DNA of 64,000 bases from Lachnospiraceae bacterium (GTDB lineage: Bacteria; Bacillota; Clostridia; Lachnospirales; Lachnospiraceae), in NCBI GenBank assembly GCA_022794255.1, contig JAAWEL010000089.1, positions 1 to 64,000 on the forward strand. Reading direction: 5' to 3'. Below are positions 1 to 8,552 of the stretch, in pieces. The position numbers and the translations under genes were made by a program. Numbering within the stretch: the stretch's first letter is position 1; the number at the start of each line of letters is the position of its first letter. The notes beneath the pieces are model-generated. The model saw only the letters and a program-made list of their open reading frames with translations, was not told the origin of the DNA and did not search any database.

Positions 1-40
1 AAGTATTTCTGTCTGTTTTAGAAATATAGAGAATTAAGAA

Positions 41-92
41 AGTGTATAAGCTGTCAGAATGACCATCACCTGACTGTTTATACACTTTTTTT
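41..92 (+). terminator. Hairpin with T7 tract inside the left repeat
   Basis: Stem 41-57 pairs with 70-86 (9 bp plus 5 bp around a 3-nt mismatch), loop 58-69, followed by seven T at 86-92 on the + strand. Read on the minus strand the same hairpin is followed only by a weak tract (CTTTCTTAATTCT). A promoter flipped to ON would therefore transcribe through a leaky terminator-like hairpin before leaving the inverton, a possible target for antitermination (inference). Confidence 0.75.
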
Positions 93-111
93 ATATCTTT
101 TTCCAATGGGT

Positions 112-136
112 GTAACACAATGAATGATTGTGTTAC
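112..136. other. Recombinase core site, left (inverton 1)
   Basis: Ten-bp arms GTAACACAAT / ATTGTGTTAC separated by the asymmetric 5-nt spacer GAATG. This is the usual form of a tyrosine-recombinase crossover site: two inverted binding arms and a short central region. The partner at 916-940 has spacer CATTC, so the two sites are in inverted orientation and recombination would invert, not delete, the segment. Confidence 0.8.
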
Positions 137-222
137 ATTCAAAATACGTATTACAGTTGTGAATCATCAAAAAACAACACTAAAACAAACAGCGAGAAAA
201 AAGGATATGGAGGTGCAGAAGC

Positions 223-801
223 ATGCAAAAGACACAACCGATAAAAAACATAACCGATATTCAGAGATTAAAACAATATTATCTTGACCGACAGCAAATA
301 CGCAATTACACTCTGATCACCCTTGGCATGAATACATCCCTGAGAATTGGTGATCTGCTTCTTTTAAAATGGGAAAATGTTTATGATTTTCATAACAAAT
401 GCTACTTCAGACATTTGAAGGTTCTTGAACAAAAGACAGGAAAAAACTCTTTGATTGCTTTAAATAAAGAAGCACTGCTGGCCCTGAATCATTTGAAAGG
501 ATCGCTTCCTCTTCTGTCAGAGGGAGACTACATATTTAAAAGCCGGGAGGGAAACAACCGGCCAATCTGCCGCATACAGGCATTTCGAATTATCAAAAAT
601 GCTGCCACTGCGTTGCATCTTGAAGGAACCATCAGTTGCCATTCTCTGAGAAAAACCTTTGGCTACCATGCCTGGAAAAAAGGAATACCACCGGCTGTAA
701 TCATGACCATTTACAATCATTCTTCCCTGGAAATCACCAAGCGGTATCTGTCCATTGACCAGGATGATAAGGATCAGGTATTTCTGGAATTAAATCTGTA
801 A
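223..801 (+). CDS. FimB/FimE-sized tyrosine recombinase (inverton 1)
   Basis: A 192-aa catalytic-domain-only site-specific tyrosine recombinase. The full active-site set is visible: Arg41 (SLRIGD), Lys71/74 (EQKTGK), His140 and Arg143 (HSLRKTFG), His166 (YNHSS) and the nucleophile Tyr175 (TKRYLSI). The N-terminal arm-binding domain of long integrases is absent, as in FimB/FimE-type invertases of about 200 aa. GGAGGTG at 209-215 gives a strong ribosome site for the ATG at 223. It lies inside the segment it presumably inverts, like Hin, and unlike FimB/E, which lie outside. It is the same length as the recombinase at 48772-49350 and differs at about 34 positions (around 82% identical by eye). 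It most likely acts on the core sites at 112-136 and 916-940. No clear promoter was seen in 138-222. Confidence 0.93.
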   Translation: MQKTQPIKNITDIQRLKQYYLDRQQIRNYTLITLGMNTSLRIGDLLLLKWENVYDFHNKCYFRHLKVLEQKTGKNSLIALNKEALLALNHLKGSLPLLSEGDYIFKSREGNNRPICRIQAFRIIKNAATALHLEGTISCHSLRKTFGYHAWKKGIPPAVIMTIYNHSSLEITKRYLSIDQDDKDQVFLELNL

Positions 802-867
802 AAGAAATTCTTAAGAAATTTCACCCTGTTCTTCCAGAAAATCTTAACCCTTTCACCAGAAAAAAAC

Positions 868-896
868 TTGCAATATAAAAGAAAGAGTGCTATGAT
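868..896 (+). promoter_or_regulatory. Invertible promoter of inverton 1, pointing right
   Basis: TTGCAA (868-873), 17-bp spacer, TATGAT (891-896). The same arrangement lies at the matching place in inverton 2, and the stretch from the recombinase stop to this promoter is strongly conserved between them. Transcription as drawn runs into the right repeat and then antisense to the gene ending at 1093. After inversion it would run out leftwards. Confidence 0.8.
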
Positions 897-915
897 TACG
901 AAGTAACTTACCAGT

Positions 916-940
916 GTAACACAATCATTCATTGTGTTAC
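916..940. other. Recombinase core site, right (inverton 1)
   Basis: Same 10-bp arms as 112-136 with the spacer reversed (CATTC), giving a head-to-head site pair about 780 bp apart. Confidence 0.8.
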
Positions 941-959
941 ACCCATTGGAAAAAGATAT

Positions 960-1011
960 AAAAAAAGTGTATAAACAGTCAGGTGATGGTCATTCTGACA
1001 GCTTATACACT
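960..1011 (-). terminator. Terminator after the REC-phosphoesterase gene
   Basis: The right copy of the repeat hairpin, read on the minus strand: stem 1011-995 with 982-966, then T7 at 966-960. It lies about 80 nt beyond the stop of the minus-strand gene ending at 1093 and is the natural end of the three-gene unit. It is also part of the inverted repeat, so it keeps its position whichever way the inverton lies. Confidence 0.8.
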
Positions 1012-1092
1012 TTCTTAATTCTCTATATTTCTAAAACAGACAGAAATACTTATATTATTGGCTTCAGATACACAAAATTATCATGCAAATTT

Positions 1093-2724
1093 CTATCCCC
1101 TTACCTCCCAAGCAACCCCATCCTCGTCAAATACATATTTGATCAGACTCGGTTCATAGGAGCCCTTCTGATCGTTTTTCAAAATTATGATCTGGAATCC
1201 TCTGCGAGATTTTACCATTTTTCCGTCTACCGTCTGAACCTCATAATCCGGGGCGCTCGCCCAGTTCTCCTTAAGACTGACCGTGGATGCGTCATAGATC
1301 TCCGCCTTGTGTGCCGTAGTCAGCCTTGCCTCATCCTTCTGGATATGACGGTGTCCTCCCAGCCAAACATTGACCCTGCAGGTATTGATAATGCTTGTAC
1401 AATTTACGCGAAACCGATCCTTTTCCTCCCCCTTCATTTCCTTCTCGAACAGGGGCGAGTGATGGGACAGCACAATGGTGTAGCACTTGTCGTCATAGTC
1501 GCTGTTTATAATCTCCTTCATTTCATCCTGGTCAATTTTGATTCCGTTTGTTTTCTCTGCACAAATGCCCCCGCAGGTATTTAAGCAAATCAGTCGGATA
1601 TTCCAGCTGGTGTAACGATTTTCCACATAATTTAAATGCTTTTTCTCATAATACACAGGATTGCCTGTCATATGATAGGCAAAGTCCTTATATGCAGTCA
1701 ATCCCAGAGCGTGATAATTGTTGATCTTCTTTCGATTTTCATCCAGAAGGGAATTTCCTGCCTTTTCAAAATCAATGGTCCGATCCCCTTTGTTTGGGCC
1801 ATTCTCCGACACCAAATAATCTGCTGTACAGAAATTCAGATCATAATCATGGTTCCCCGGCACAAGCAGAATCCGCTCCTGGTATTTCTTTGATTCATAT
1901 TCATCCTCCCAGAGCTTCTTAAACAAATCCTTTTCCAGATCATCCACGGCCATCTCAAACTCTTCGCTTTTTCCGTGCATGGAGATATCACCGGTTACAG
2001 CCAGAAGATCGATTCCGGAGATGGTTCCCTTTTTCTTCAGATCCTTACATACTCTTGCCACCTCTGCCCATAAGCTCATGTTATACTCAGTGGTGTTGCG
2101 ATCCCCGTACTGGATATCTGAAATGTGAAGAATTGCCACATCCTTGTCCTTGGAAAAGGGTTCCTTCTCCGTCTTTCCATAGGCCCTCACGATCATATTT
2201 TTGATAAATGTCCGTTCCCGGGAGATTCTTTCAATCTGGTTTTGGTGGACAGCCTCCCGAAAGCCATCTACAATGGCCTCAATATTGTTCAGATCATAAA
2301 AATAGGAGGCCGTTTTTCCGGGAAAACACTGCCGAAATTCATCCGTCACCTTTTTCAAAACATCCTTGTCTCTCCAGTCCGTGCTATACATAAATATGGG
2401 AGCCTTTGGATTATACTTATAGATGGCACTCAGGGCCTTTCCCAAGTTCCATCCCACATTATTTTCCGGGTCCTCCTGGTTTTCCAAATAAACATCCAGA
2501 AAATAGGCGTCTGCCTTATTGGCCTTTACATATTCATCCAAAATTTCATGCTCATAGGGGTAAACAACCTCAAACTCCAATCCGATCTGTTTCTTATATG
2601 CCTCCTTCTGTGCCTGCGTCATCTTTTCATTTTTGTCCAGAGGAACATTTGTAAAAAAATCCGACAAATTATCGATCCGCTTCCGGATCTGGTCATCAAT
2701 GATCATAATTTTATATTTATACAT
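1093..2724 (-). CDS. Response-regulator receiver fused to calcineurin-like metallophosphoesterase
   Basis: 543 aa. Residues 1-165 form a receiver-like domain: acidic pair Asp10-Asp11 (MIIDD), likely phospho-acceptor Asp77 (YFLDVYL), and a Thr/Ser site in MYSTD. Residues about 195-480 are a calcineurin-like phosphoesterase: DIQYGD at 203-208, GDIS at 245-248, GNHD at 290-293, SHHSP, then GGHRH. Motif I reads D-x-Q where D-x-H is usual; the other metal ligands are present. A start at 2724 is supported by GGAGAG just upstream. It is the last gene of a three-gene unit, 53 nt after the giant ATPase gene and followed by the 960-1011 terminator. By architecture it is an output protein: a phosphorylation-gated hydrolase of nucleotides, nucleic acid or phosphoprotein. 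The substrate is unknown. Confidence 0.8.
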   Translation of the reverse strand: MYKYKIMIIDDQIRKRIDNLSDFFTNVPLDKNEKMTQAQKEAYKKQIGLEFEVVYPYEHEILDEYVKANKADAYFLDVYLENQEDPENNVGWNLGKALSAIYKYNPKAPIFMYSTDWRDKDVLKKVTDEFRQCFPGKTASYFYDLNNIEAIVDGFREAVHQNQIERISRERTFIKNMIVRAYGKTEKEPFSKDKDVAILHISDIQYGDRNTTEYNMSLWAEVARVCKDLKKKGTISGIDLLAVTGDISMHGKSEEFEMAVDDLEKDLFKKLWEDEYESKKYQERILLVPGNHDYDLNFCTADYLVSENGPNKGDRTIDFEKAGNSLLDENRKKINNYHALGLTAYKDFAYHMTGNPVYYEKKHLNYVENRYTSWNIRLICLNTCGGICAEKTNGIKIDQDEMKEIINSDYDDKCYTIVLSHHSPLFEKEMKGEEKDRFRVNCTSIINTCRVNVWLGGHRHIQKDEARLTTAHKAEIYDASTVSLKENWASAPDYEVQTVDGKMVKSRRGFQIIILKNDQKGSYEPSLIKYVFDEDGVAWEVRG

Positions 2725-2777
2725 TTTCTCTCCATTCCCTGCACCCTTCCTGGCACAAACAGGTCCTGCTACCTCTT

Positions 2778-5700
2778 TTACACATTTAAGTAAGGAATCT
2801 GAAGCTCCACAATAAACAACCTTGCCCCTTCATCCAGGCGATATCGGAATAAGGGCTCCTTGCCCTCCCTTCCAAATATCATGCGGAGGCTCAGGATCGT
2901 TGGACGGTTATATTTTAGCTCCTTCTTTTTTTCAACCACCTCACAGGAAAATCCCTCCCGCACATGATTGCTGAAACAGTAGCGCATACAGGATTCTTCC
3001 AATTTCACTTCCACAAGCCCGTCATATTGTTTTCCGTCCTCACCAATCATTGGATTTTCTTTATCCCCATGCCTGAAATCTGACATTAGATAAAGGATTT
3101 CCCGCTGCAGATCTTCCAGATAGCAGAAATACTTGGTACCGCTGATTCCGTCTGCCTGAATCAGCTTCACATAGCAGCTTATATCCCCGTTCCGGTTGTA
3201 GGTTCTTGCCTGTTTGGCAACCTCCTGCAGCTTTTTTCTCAAGCTGTACAGATCCTCCTCTGTGGATTTCATAAAAAGCTCCCGGTTAAAATCGCTGGTG
3301 CAGTGAAACATCTCTATCGTCCTCTGGGAAAGGCAGGCTCTCTCCTCCCGCTCTAATCCTTCATCCACCGCTTTTTCCAGCAACTCCCCAACCTTTTCAA
3401 TTATTCCCACAATATTGTCTCTTTTTTTCTGATAATCCTCTGGATCTGCAAAATAAGAATGAGGCATATGCTGGTAAGCTGTTTTCAAAAAGCTGACATC
3501 ATTATCTGCAGATATATAATCCATTTTTGAACACTGAAAGCCGCTTTCCCTAATTTTTGCTAATATTGTCTGATGACGTGTTATATCATTTCCGTCTGTC
3601 AGAAGGAAAATACCATATAAATAGTCAAGATACTCCTCCCTTGATTTTTTTACCCAATAGTTCAGCACTCCGTCCTGATGGTTTCTTTCCACAGCCCCCA
3701 ACATGCCCACGCTGGCAATGATAAAATCCGTATTCTGAAATCGCTTCCACTTCCAGTTTTCTTTATAATGCTCATGAAGCAGCTCTATGATTGTTTTCTT
3801 TTGAGACAGGATTATGGCGCTGGCCAGAGCCGTATATTCATTGGACACCGTCTGCCTCTGAAGCAGCTCATAAAGCCGCTGAGCCAGATAGCGCTTATCT
3901 GCCGGGACGATCTCCTCACTGCCAAACATCAACAAATGTGCGGAAATCATTAATATCTTAATCTCGTCCCCCATTTCATCATCTTCCAGACAATCCATAA
4001 GAAATTCAACCGACATGGTAATTGCCGCATTTTCTACGGAAAACAGCACCAGCCCCACATCCGTATTGATTTCAATCTTGTTGATCTGATATTGTCCGCA
4101 GATCTCCTCGATCCGCTTCTGGATTCTCGGTGAAATCACACAGTTTTGAGGCGGAACTCCTCTCCCGTGCAAATTGTCGGATGCCTTAGCATTTCCCCAG
4201 ATAAATATAATTTCATCACAGCGCTTTTGCATTTGGGGGGATATCAGTCTGGTTTTCAGCTTCTCGATTCGGCTGATTCCCAGACAAAGTTTACACCGAT
4301 TCTCCGTGCCGATCTTTGGCAGGTCAATCTTGCAGAAGGAATTGTAGGATTCCTTTTCCCTGGAACCTAAAGGGAATCTCTGCCTGTCCACCAGGCTTAA
4401 GCATTTAATCTGCTTTGCCCCCAGACGATACAAAATATGCTTCAGCTCTCTTTGTATCTTTGTAGAGGTCACGGAAGCGATAAAAATTGTAACCCGCGTC
4501 TCCTCTCCGGGATTTTCCTTTTCTATAATCTGAAGCTTTTCCCGAATATTTTCCATCAAAACAGGAGATACCAGCAGCGCAGAAGAACCTCGTCTCTTGC
4601 TGACCGGTGCGATGGGGATAATGTGTTTCTGCATCCCGTCAGAGAAAATCACTTTCAGCTTTGACACGATCTCCATAGTCTCATAATCGGTCAGATAAAT
4701 AAAAAGTCCTGGGGTATTTGGTATAATATCCAGTTCAAGCTTTCCCCTCACAATCCGTCTGTATTCCGGCTGTATATCCGATTCTATCGACTTCTCATAG
4801 CTTCCTTTCCTTCTTCCCAGAGCAAAATACATCCTTTTTAATAAATAATCAAAGCTGTTTTCTTCCACATACTTTCCATTAGCACGGCTCTCCATGTAGT
4901 GCTTGTTGAAAACCGACACTACATTAAGGTACAGATAGTCATGATAATTCACCATATCAATATGTGCAATTTGGATCAGGCGCTTTGTCCATAGACTGTC
5001 CTTCTGCAAAAGAGCATACAATGCATCCGGCTTCAGCTCTATCGATTCCTTTATATCCATGTAATGCTGTCCGGCAAAATAAACCGTACCCCGGGGAGCC
5101 AAAAAAGGCGTTTTGGCAAGCCTTTCATACTTCATTTCCGAGCAGGATTTGGGAAACAACTCATTGGCTATCTTCTCAGACGGCCAGGATAGTAAAGCAT
5201 TGATCTTTCTTTCAGTATCTGCAGGATTGACCGAATGCAGAAAATAATAATACTCATTTTCTGCATCACTTTTTACATTGATTTTCGATGTTTTGCTTGA
5301 TGTGCCGGTGACATAAACGCTTCCCAGCTGTGTGCGTGAATATTCTTTTGCCTTCACCGAATTTTTCAGCTTGTCATTCACATTTTCGCATAAATCCTCG
5401 GTAAAACGATCCATACTCTCAAAGTACTTTTGCTTATTATCAGGACCAGGCAGACGGTACAGCTGATAAATCAGTATATTCCGTATTTTTTCATCAAAGC
5501 ATGCCTGAGAAAAATCCAGATAACCGTCCATTTCTCTGGATCCTGACACATTCCAGACCACATTTTCATTGATAAACAGCTGCATCTGCTTCAATCCCTG
5601 TCTCTCGGAAACCGTCTGCCAAAACCTCTGCGATTCATATTTTCGTACTGCCCTCAGTAATGTATATAAAGACCGGGTAATACCGCCGCTATCTGAATTT

Positions 5701-7307
5701 TTATAATTTTCCGTCTCCTCTCTGTCAAAGCGCAACTTGGCTTCCTGTCTGAATTTGCTATAGGTAAACACTGCCACCTCCACGCTTTGAGTCAAAAGTA
5801 TAGCCCTCTCCACATTCAGTTTAAATCCCTCAAAAATCAATTCATATTTTCGGGCCTCCCGCTCCGGAATATCCACCAGAATCAATGTTTTTCTTTCTTC
5901 ATCCGGTATTTTAAAATAATTGGCCAGTTTGCTGCTCCATATCCCTTTATCTACATTCATGCCGGCAAAGCACAGGATCACATCCGTGTTAAAGGAAATT
6001 TGGGAAAGCTCCGGGATCTCCTCCCTGAAATCGATCACCTCCGTATTCTCGATCTCTTCCATATCCTCCAGAATATATTCCTCCCGATAAATTCTGTCCG
6101 CAAGCTCCCTTGGCACAGGCACAAAAAAGTCCCTTTTCCGTTTATAGTCACAGTCAATACATCCGACAATCGTAAATCCTCTCAGAACATCCGCGCTTGT
6201 TATTCCGGTTTTGTGGACATACTCCAGCGTTCCGTTATTATCTTTCTTTTTGGTACAGGCGATCTTTATCCAGTTATACTCCCCCTTTACGGAAATGAAA
6301 TTTTCCTGCTGCTGTAAAAGCTGATACAACATTTTCAGACCGCCAACCTCTGTATTCTTGCCTTTTTTGCGCTCTGTTCCCTTTTCAAATACAGAATTGA
6401 TCAGATTCCGCTCCATTTTTGCATCGGAAATACCCATGCTTTTTAAAAAGCCCATGCCTGCATCAGCAACAAAAATCTGCATATAATTTTCCATAATCTT
6501 TATCTCTGTTTTGTTGCGGTATGGATTACACTCCTCCTCTAGCTGCAGACGATTTTTTAAGGTAAAGCTTGCCGACCGAAATGGCCTGGATGCTTTCTTA
6601 TTTCCCTTTAAGCTATAATAATCCCGTTTTCTCTTCTTTGCATTATCCGATCTGTGGATATACCGAATCATGACCCCACAATACCCATCCCGCGGATCAG
6701 CAAACCCGTGCTCAAAGGCATTCCCCATGGTTTCCTGCAGAAAAATAGACATTCGAAAAATAAAATCACCCTTTTCAAATTCCGAAAACTGATTCGTAAA
6801 ACGATTCTGAAAAACATTTATTACACCTTCAATATATTCTGCCACATCCTCCTGCCGATGAATGATCGTAAACGGCATAAGACATTCCGAGCTCTGAAAA
6901 TTTCCGGCCTCCAGTTCCCTGTATCCGGAATCCGGCAGAAGGCCTATCCGTTTACTGCCATTTTCCTCAAGAGTTTCCATCATACTCAGGAATCCATAGT
7001 CCTCCATATACTTTACAAAACGCACCTGCTCTGTTGCGTCCGCATCATATTCCAAATCAAAGCGGATCTGCTTTCCTGTTTGTTTTAACTTATACAAAAG
7101 CAGAAAAAGCTGTATCATTGCCAGATTATCAATCCACAATGTATTTAAAAATCTTACAGTCACCTTATCATATATTTCATTGTCACAGATTTCATCGCAT
7201 AATCTTTGAATCGGCAAATATTCATCTGCAAAATCGACAGACTGCAACTCCTCAGGCATATGTATTTCCACTTCATGATCTGCCATTGGTGATACATACA
7301 CTTTCAT
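2778..7307 (-). CDS. Giant STAS-like / GHKL ATPase protein with degenerate PRTase-like region
   Basis: 1509 aa. Residues about 20-110 look like a STAS-type domain. Residues about 150-370 carry a GHKL (histidine-kinase/anti-sigma type) ATPase: N-box ETMGNAFEHG (192-201, Asn196), G1 box ADAGMG (281-286), then a G2-like VGGLKML. A segment near 935-980 (VTIFIASVTSTK, then RLGAKQ and SLVDR) resembles the end of a phosphoribosyltransferase fold but lacks the acidic PRPP-binding pair, and RCKLC near 1005 may bind metal. The rest is not recognised. No membrane segments are seen, so it is probably cytoplasmic. No dimerisation/phospho-His segment is evident, so kinase activity toward the downstream receiver protein is an inference. 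It overlaps the radical SAM gene by 35 nt, implying translational coupling. Confidence 0.65.
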   Translation of the reverse strand: MKVYVSPMADHEVEIHMPEELQSVDFADEYLPIQRLCDEICDNEIYDKVTVRFLNTLWIDNLAMIQLFLLLYKLKQTGKQIRFDLEYDADATEQVRFVKYMEDYGFLSMMETLEENGSKRIGLLPDSGYRELEAGNFQSSECLMPFTIIHRQEDVAEYIEGVINVFQNRFTNQFSEFEKGDFIFRMSIFLQETMGNAFEHGFADPRDGYCGVMIRYIHRSDNAKKRKRDYYSLKGNKKASRPFRSASFTLKNRLQLEEECNPYRNKTEIKIMENYMQIFVADAGMGFLKSMGISDAKMERNLINSVFEKGTERKKGKNTEVGGLKMLYQLLQQQENFISVKGEYNWIKIACTKKKDNNGTLEYVHKTGITSADVLRGFTIVGCIDCDYKRKRDFFVPVPRELADRIYREEYILEDMEEIENTEVIDFREEIPELSQISFNTDVILCFAGMNVDKGIWSSKLANYFKIPDEERKTLILVDIPEREARKYELIFEGFKLNVERAILLTQSVEVAVFTYSKFRQEAKLRFDREETENYKNSDSGGITRSLYTLLRAVRKYESQRFWQTVSERQGLKQMQLFINENVVWNVSGSREMDGYLDFSQACFDEKIRNILIYQLYRLPGPDNKQKYFESMDRFTEDLCENVNDKLKNSVKAKEYSRTQLGSVYVTGTSSKTSKINVKSDAENEYYYFLHSVNPADTERKINALLSWPSEKIANELFPKSCSEMKYERLAKTPFLAPRGTVYFAGQHYMDIKESIELKPDALYALLQKDSLWTKRLIQIAHIDMVNYHDYLYLNVVSVFNKHYMESRANGKYVEENSFDYLLKRMYFALGRRKGSYEKSIESDIQPEYRRIVRGKLELDIIPNTPGLFIYLTDYETMEIVSKLKVIFSDGMQKHIIPIAPVSKRRGSSALLVSPVLMENIREKLQIIEKENPGEETRVTIFIASVTSTKIQRELKHILYRLGAKQIKCLSLVDRQRFPLGSREKESYNSFCKIDLPKIGTENRCKLCLGISRIEKLKTRLISPQMQKRCDEIIFIWGNAKASDNLHGRGVPPQNCVISPRIQKRIEEICGQYQINKIEINTDVGLVLFSVENAAITMSVEFLMDCLEDDEMGDEIKILMISAHLLMFGSEEIVPADKRYLAQRLYELLQRQTVSNEYTALASAIILSQKKTIIELLHEHYKENWKWKRFQNTDFIIASVGMLGAVERNHQDGVLNYWVKKSREEYLDYLYGIFLLTDGNDITRHQTILAKIRESGFQCSKMDYISADNDVSFLKTAYQHMPHSYFADPEDYQKKRDNIVGIIEKVGELLEKAVDEGLEREERACLSQRTIEMFHCTSDFNRELFMKSTEEDLYSLRKKLQEVAKQARTYNRNGDISCYVKLIQADGISGTKYFCYLEDLQREILYLMSDFRHGDKENPMIGEDGKQYDGLVEVKLEESCMRYCFSNHVREGFSCEVVEKKKELKYNRPTILSLRMIFGREGKEPLFRYRLDEGARLFIVELQIPYLNV

Positions 7308-8100
7308 TATTGTTCCACCCTTCCCTCATTTGTTTGATCATGTCATCGCTGTTTCTATAAACCCGTGTATATTTCCCCAAATATCGGGTCAGCTGATCAC
7401 AGTCATTGCTTTGATGCTCCGTCATACAGACATTTCCTATATATTTTTCTCTTCCCTTATTCCCCGTATCTTTCCCGGTCGGATCTAAAAGCTCTCCCAC
7501 GACAGCCGGAACCTGATAGGTATTTACCAGCTGGGCGTATCTTTTCGCATCCTTTATGGTAATCCCCTCAAGCACCGGCTTTATATAAAGGCAGGTATGA
7601 ATCCCATATTCCCGTTTCCCTTTCAAATTCTCAACCCTCATCTCAGGACTGTCCACATCCGGCTCCAACTCCCGTGCAAAACTCAAGGTGGGCAAGCTCA
7701 CATAGAGATTCATCTGGTTATCATACTGAATGTTCCCGGCGATAAAAGACATATCCTCTCTGCTGATTCTCTTCTTTGTGGATATTTGGACATAATTCCC
7801 CTGCCGCAAAAAATAGGCAATCATATCCATGGTGGTTTTCCGGTTCCCCTCGTCCAGACACTCTGTAAAGCATCCAATCGTAATAAGGCTCCCCTGCCTT
7901 CCCGGAACAAAGATCCCCTTTCGCCTCAGCCCCTCCAGCAGCTCTTCCTTTTTAAAATATGCCTGAACCCCCTCAACCTTCATCCTTTTCAGGTAACAAT
8001 ATGTGCAATGATAATGACATCCAAAAGCTGAGCTCACAAAAATCCGCTCCCTGCTGCCGCTGATTCCCCAATCGATACTCTTTTCCAACCTGGCGCTCAC
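7273..8100 (-). CDS. Radical SAM protein (SPL-like)
   Basis: 275 aa, GTG start at 8100 with AAAGGA upstream. Cys28, Cys32 and Cys35 form the CxxxCxxC [4Fe-4S] motif (CHYHCTYC), preceded by FVSSAFG as in spore-photoproduct-lyase-like radical SAM proteins. A CFTECLD segment follows. There is no SPASM or B12-binding extension. It is the first gene of the three-gene unit, 70 nt after the promoter at 8170-8198, and overlaps the giant ATPase gene. Its substrate cannot be read from sequence; DNA repair, nucleotide modification and modification of a partner protein are all open. Confidence 0.8.
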   Translation of the reverse strand: MSARLEKSIDWGISGSRERIFVSSAFGCHYHCTYCYLKRMKVEGVQAYFKKEELLEGLRRKGIFVPGRQGSLITIGCFTECLDEGNRKTTMDMIAYFLRQGNYVQISTKKRISREDMSFIAGNIQYDNQMNLYVSLPTLSFARELEPDVDSPEMRVENLKGKREYGIHTCLYIKPVLEGITIKDAKRYAQLVNTYQVPAVVGELLDPTGKDTGNKGREKYIGNVCMTEHQSNDCDQLTRYLGKYTRVYRNSDDMIKQMREGWNNNESVCITNGRS

Positions 8101-8169
8101 CTGTCCTTTTCCATTTATATATAGAATATTGCTGATTTCTTTGTGCTCAATTTGATGATTTATAGGAAT

Positions 8170-8198
8170 ATTTTACCAAGTATTGAGGGGGTTGTAAA
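8170..8198 (-). promoter_or_regulatory. Promoter of the radical SAM / GHKL / REC-phosphoesterase unit
   Basis: On the minus strand TTTACA (8198-8193), 17-bp spacer, TAAAAT (8175-8170): five of six matches in each box. The GTG start at 8100 would have a leader of about 60 nt. Its presence means the unit is expressed independently of the phase-variable capsule operon. Confidence 0.7.
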
Positions 8199-8443
8199 TA
8201 TAAAATCGCTTCGGTGTCACCTGAGAATTTCTGTTGGACATGGTTGTTGATTGCAGGCGTTCATGGGAAACCATACAGAGCAGGGCATCACTCATCCCCC
8301 CTGCTGAGCTGTATGAAAACTCAGGGAACAACTATGAGACAATCGCACCTGCATGAATGCTCAGATATATTGCATCATAACAGCTTCCTTCATAAGCCAT
8401 TATGACTGCATATTTTCTGCCTCTGGGCAGATAAACCAACTAT

Positions 8444-8496
8444 AAAAAAACAAAAGCCGATAATCATGATAAAGGTCTGTTTCACGATTATCGGCT
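8444..8496 (-). terminator. Rho-independent terminator of operon B
   Basis: Perfect 11-bp stem (8496-8486 with 8465-8455; AGCCGATAATC arms), 20-nt loop, then TTTTGTTTTTTT on the minus strand. It separates the polysaccharide operon and DHFR-like gene from the unit starting at 8100. Confidence 0.9.
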
Positions 8497-8552
8497 CTGC
8501 GTCAACACGTCTGGCTCTTTCTGTATGAAAATTTTTGATATTTTACACTTAC

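Larger units (their letters stand above)
1..137. repeat. Left 137-bp inverted repeat of inverton 1
   Basis: Exact reverse complement of 915-1051 (position i pairs with 1052-i; the match breaks at 138/914). From inside to outside it contains the recombinase core site (112-136), the motif shared by both copies, and a terminator-like hairpin (41-92). It is much longer than the 40-bp repeats of inverton 2. Confidence 0.95.
1..1051. other. Inverton 1: self-contained invertible promoter element
   Basis: A 1-kb segment bounded by perfect inverted repeats (1-137 and 915-1051). It holds a small tyrosine recombinase and, downstream of it, a good promoter directed at the right end. Inversion would move the promoter to about 156-184 on the minus strand, pointing out of the window to the left. 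As drawn it points at the 3' end of the minus-strand gene ending at 1093, so the leftward locus is read as OFF. The left repeat starts at base 1, so its true outer end may lie outside the window. The layout matches inverton 2 (48652-49525). That it inverts is inferred from structure only. Confidence 0.85.
915..1051. repeat. Right 137-bp inverted repeat of inverton 1
   Basis: Perfect reverse complement of 1-137, containing the core site 916-940 and the hairpin 966-1011. Confidence 0.95.

Noticed and set aside
223..801. Recombinases as remnants of an integrated phage or integrative element
   Set aside because: Both are catalytic-domain-only, intact, paired with head-to-head core sites and next to a promoter; no phage or conjugation genes are present.
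934..1584. Plus-strand ORF of 216 codons
   Set aside because: Runs from the inverted repeat into the antisense of the phosphoesterase gene; no ribosome site or recognisable domain.
2125..2793. Plus-strand ORF of 222 codons
   Set aside because: Entirely antisense to the REC-phosphoesterase gene, low-complexity content, no homology pattern.
8272..8314. Hairpin as a riboswitch or terminator
   Set aside because: Bulged stem, no T tract on either strand and no known riboswitch core near the radical SAM start.
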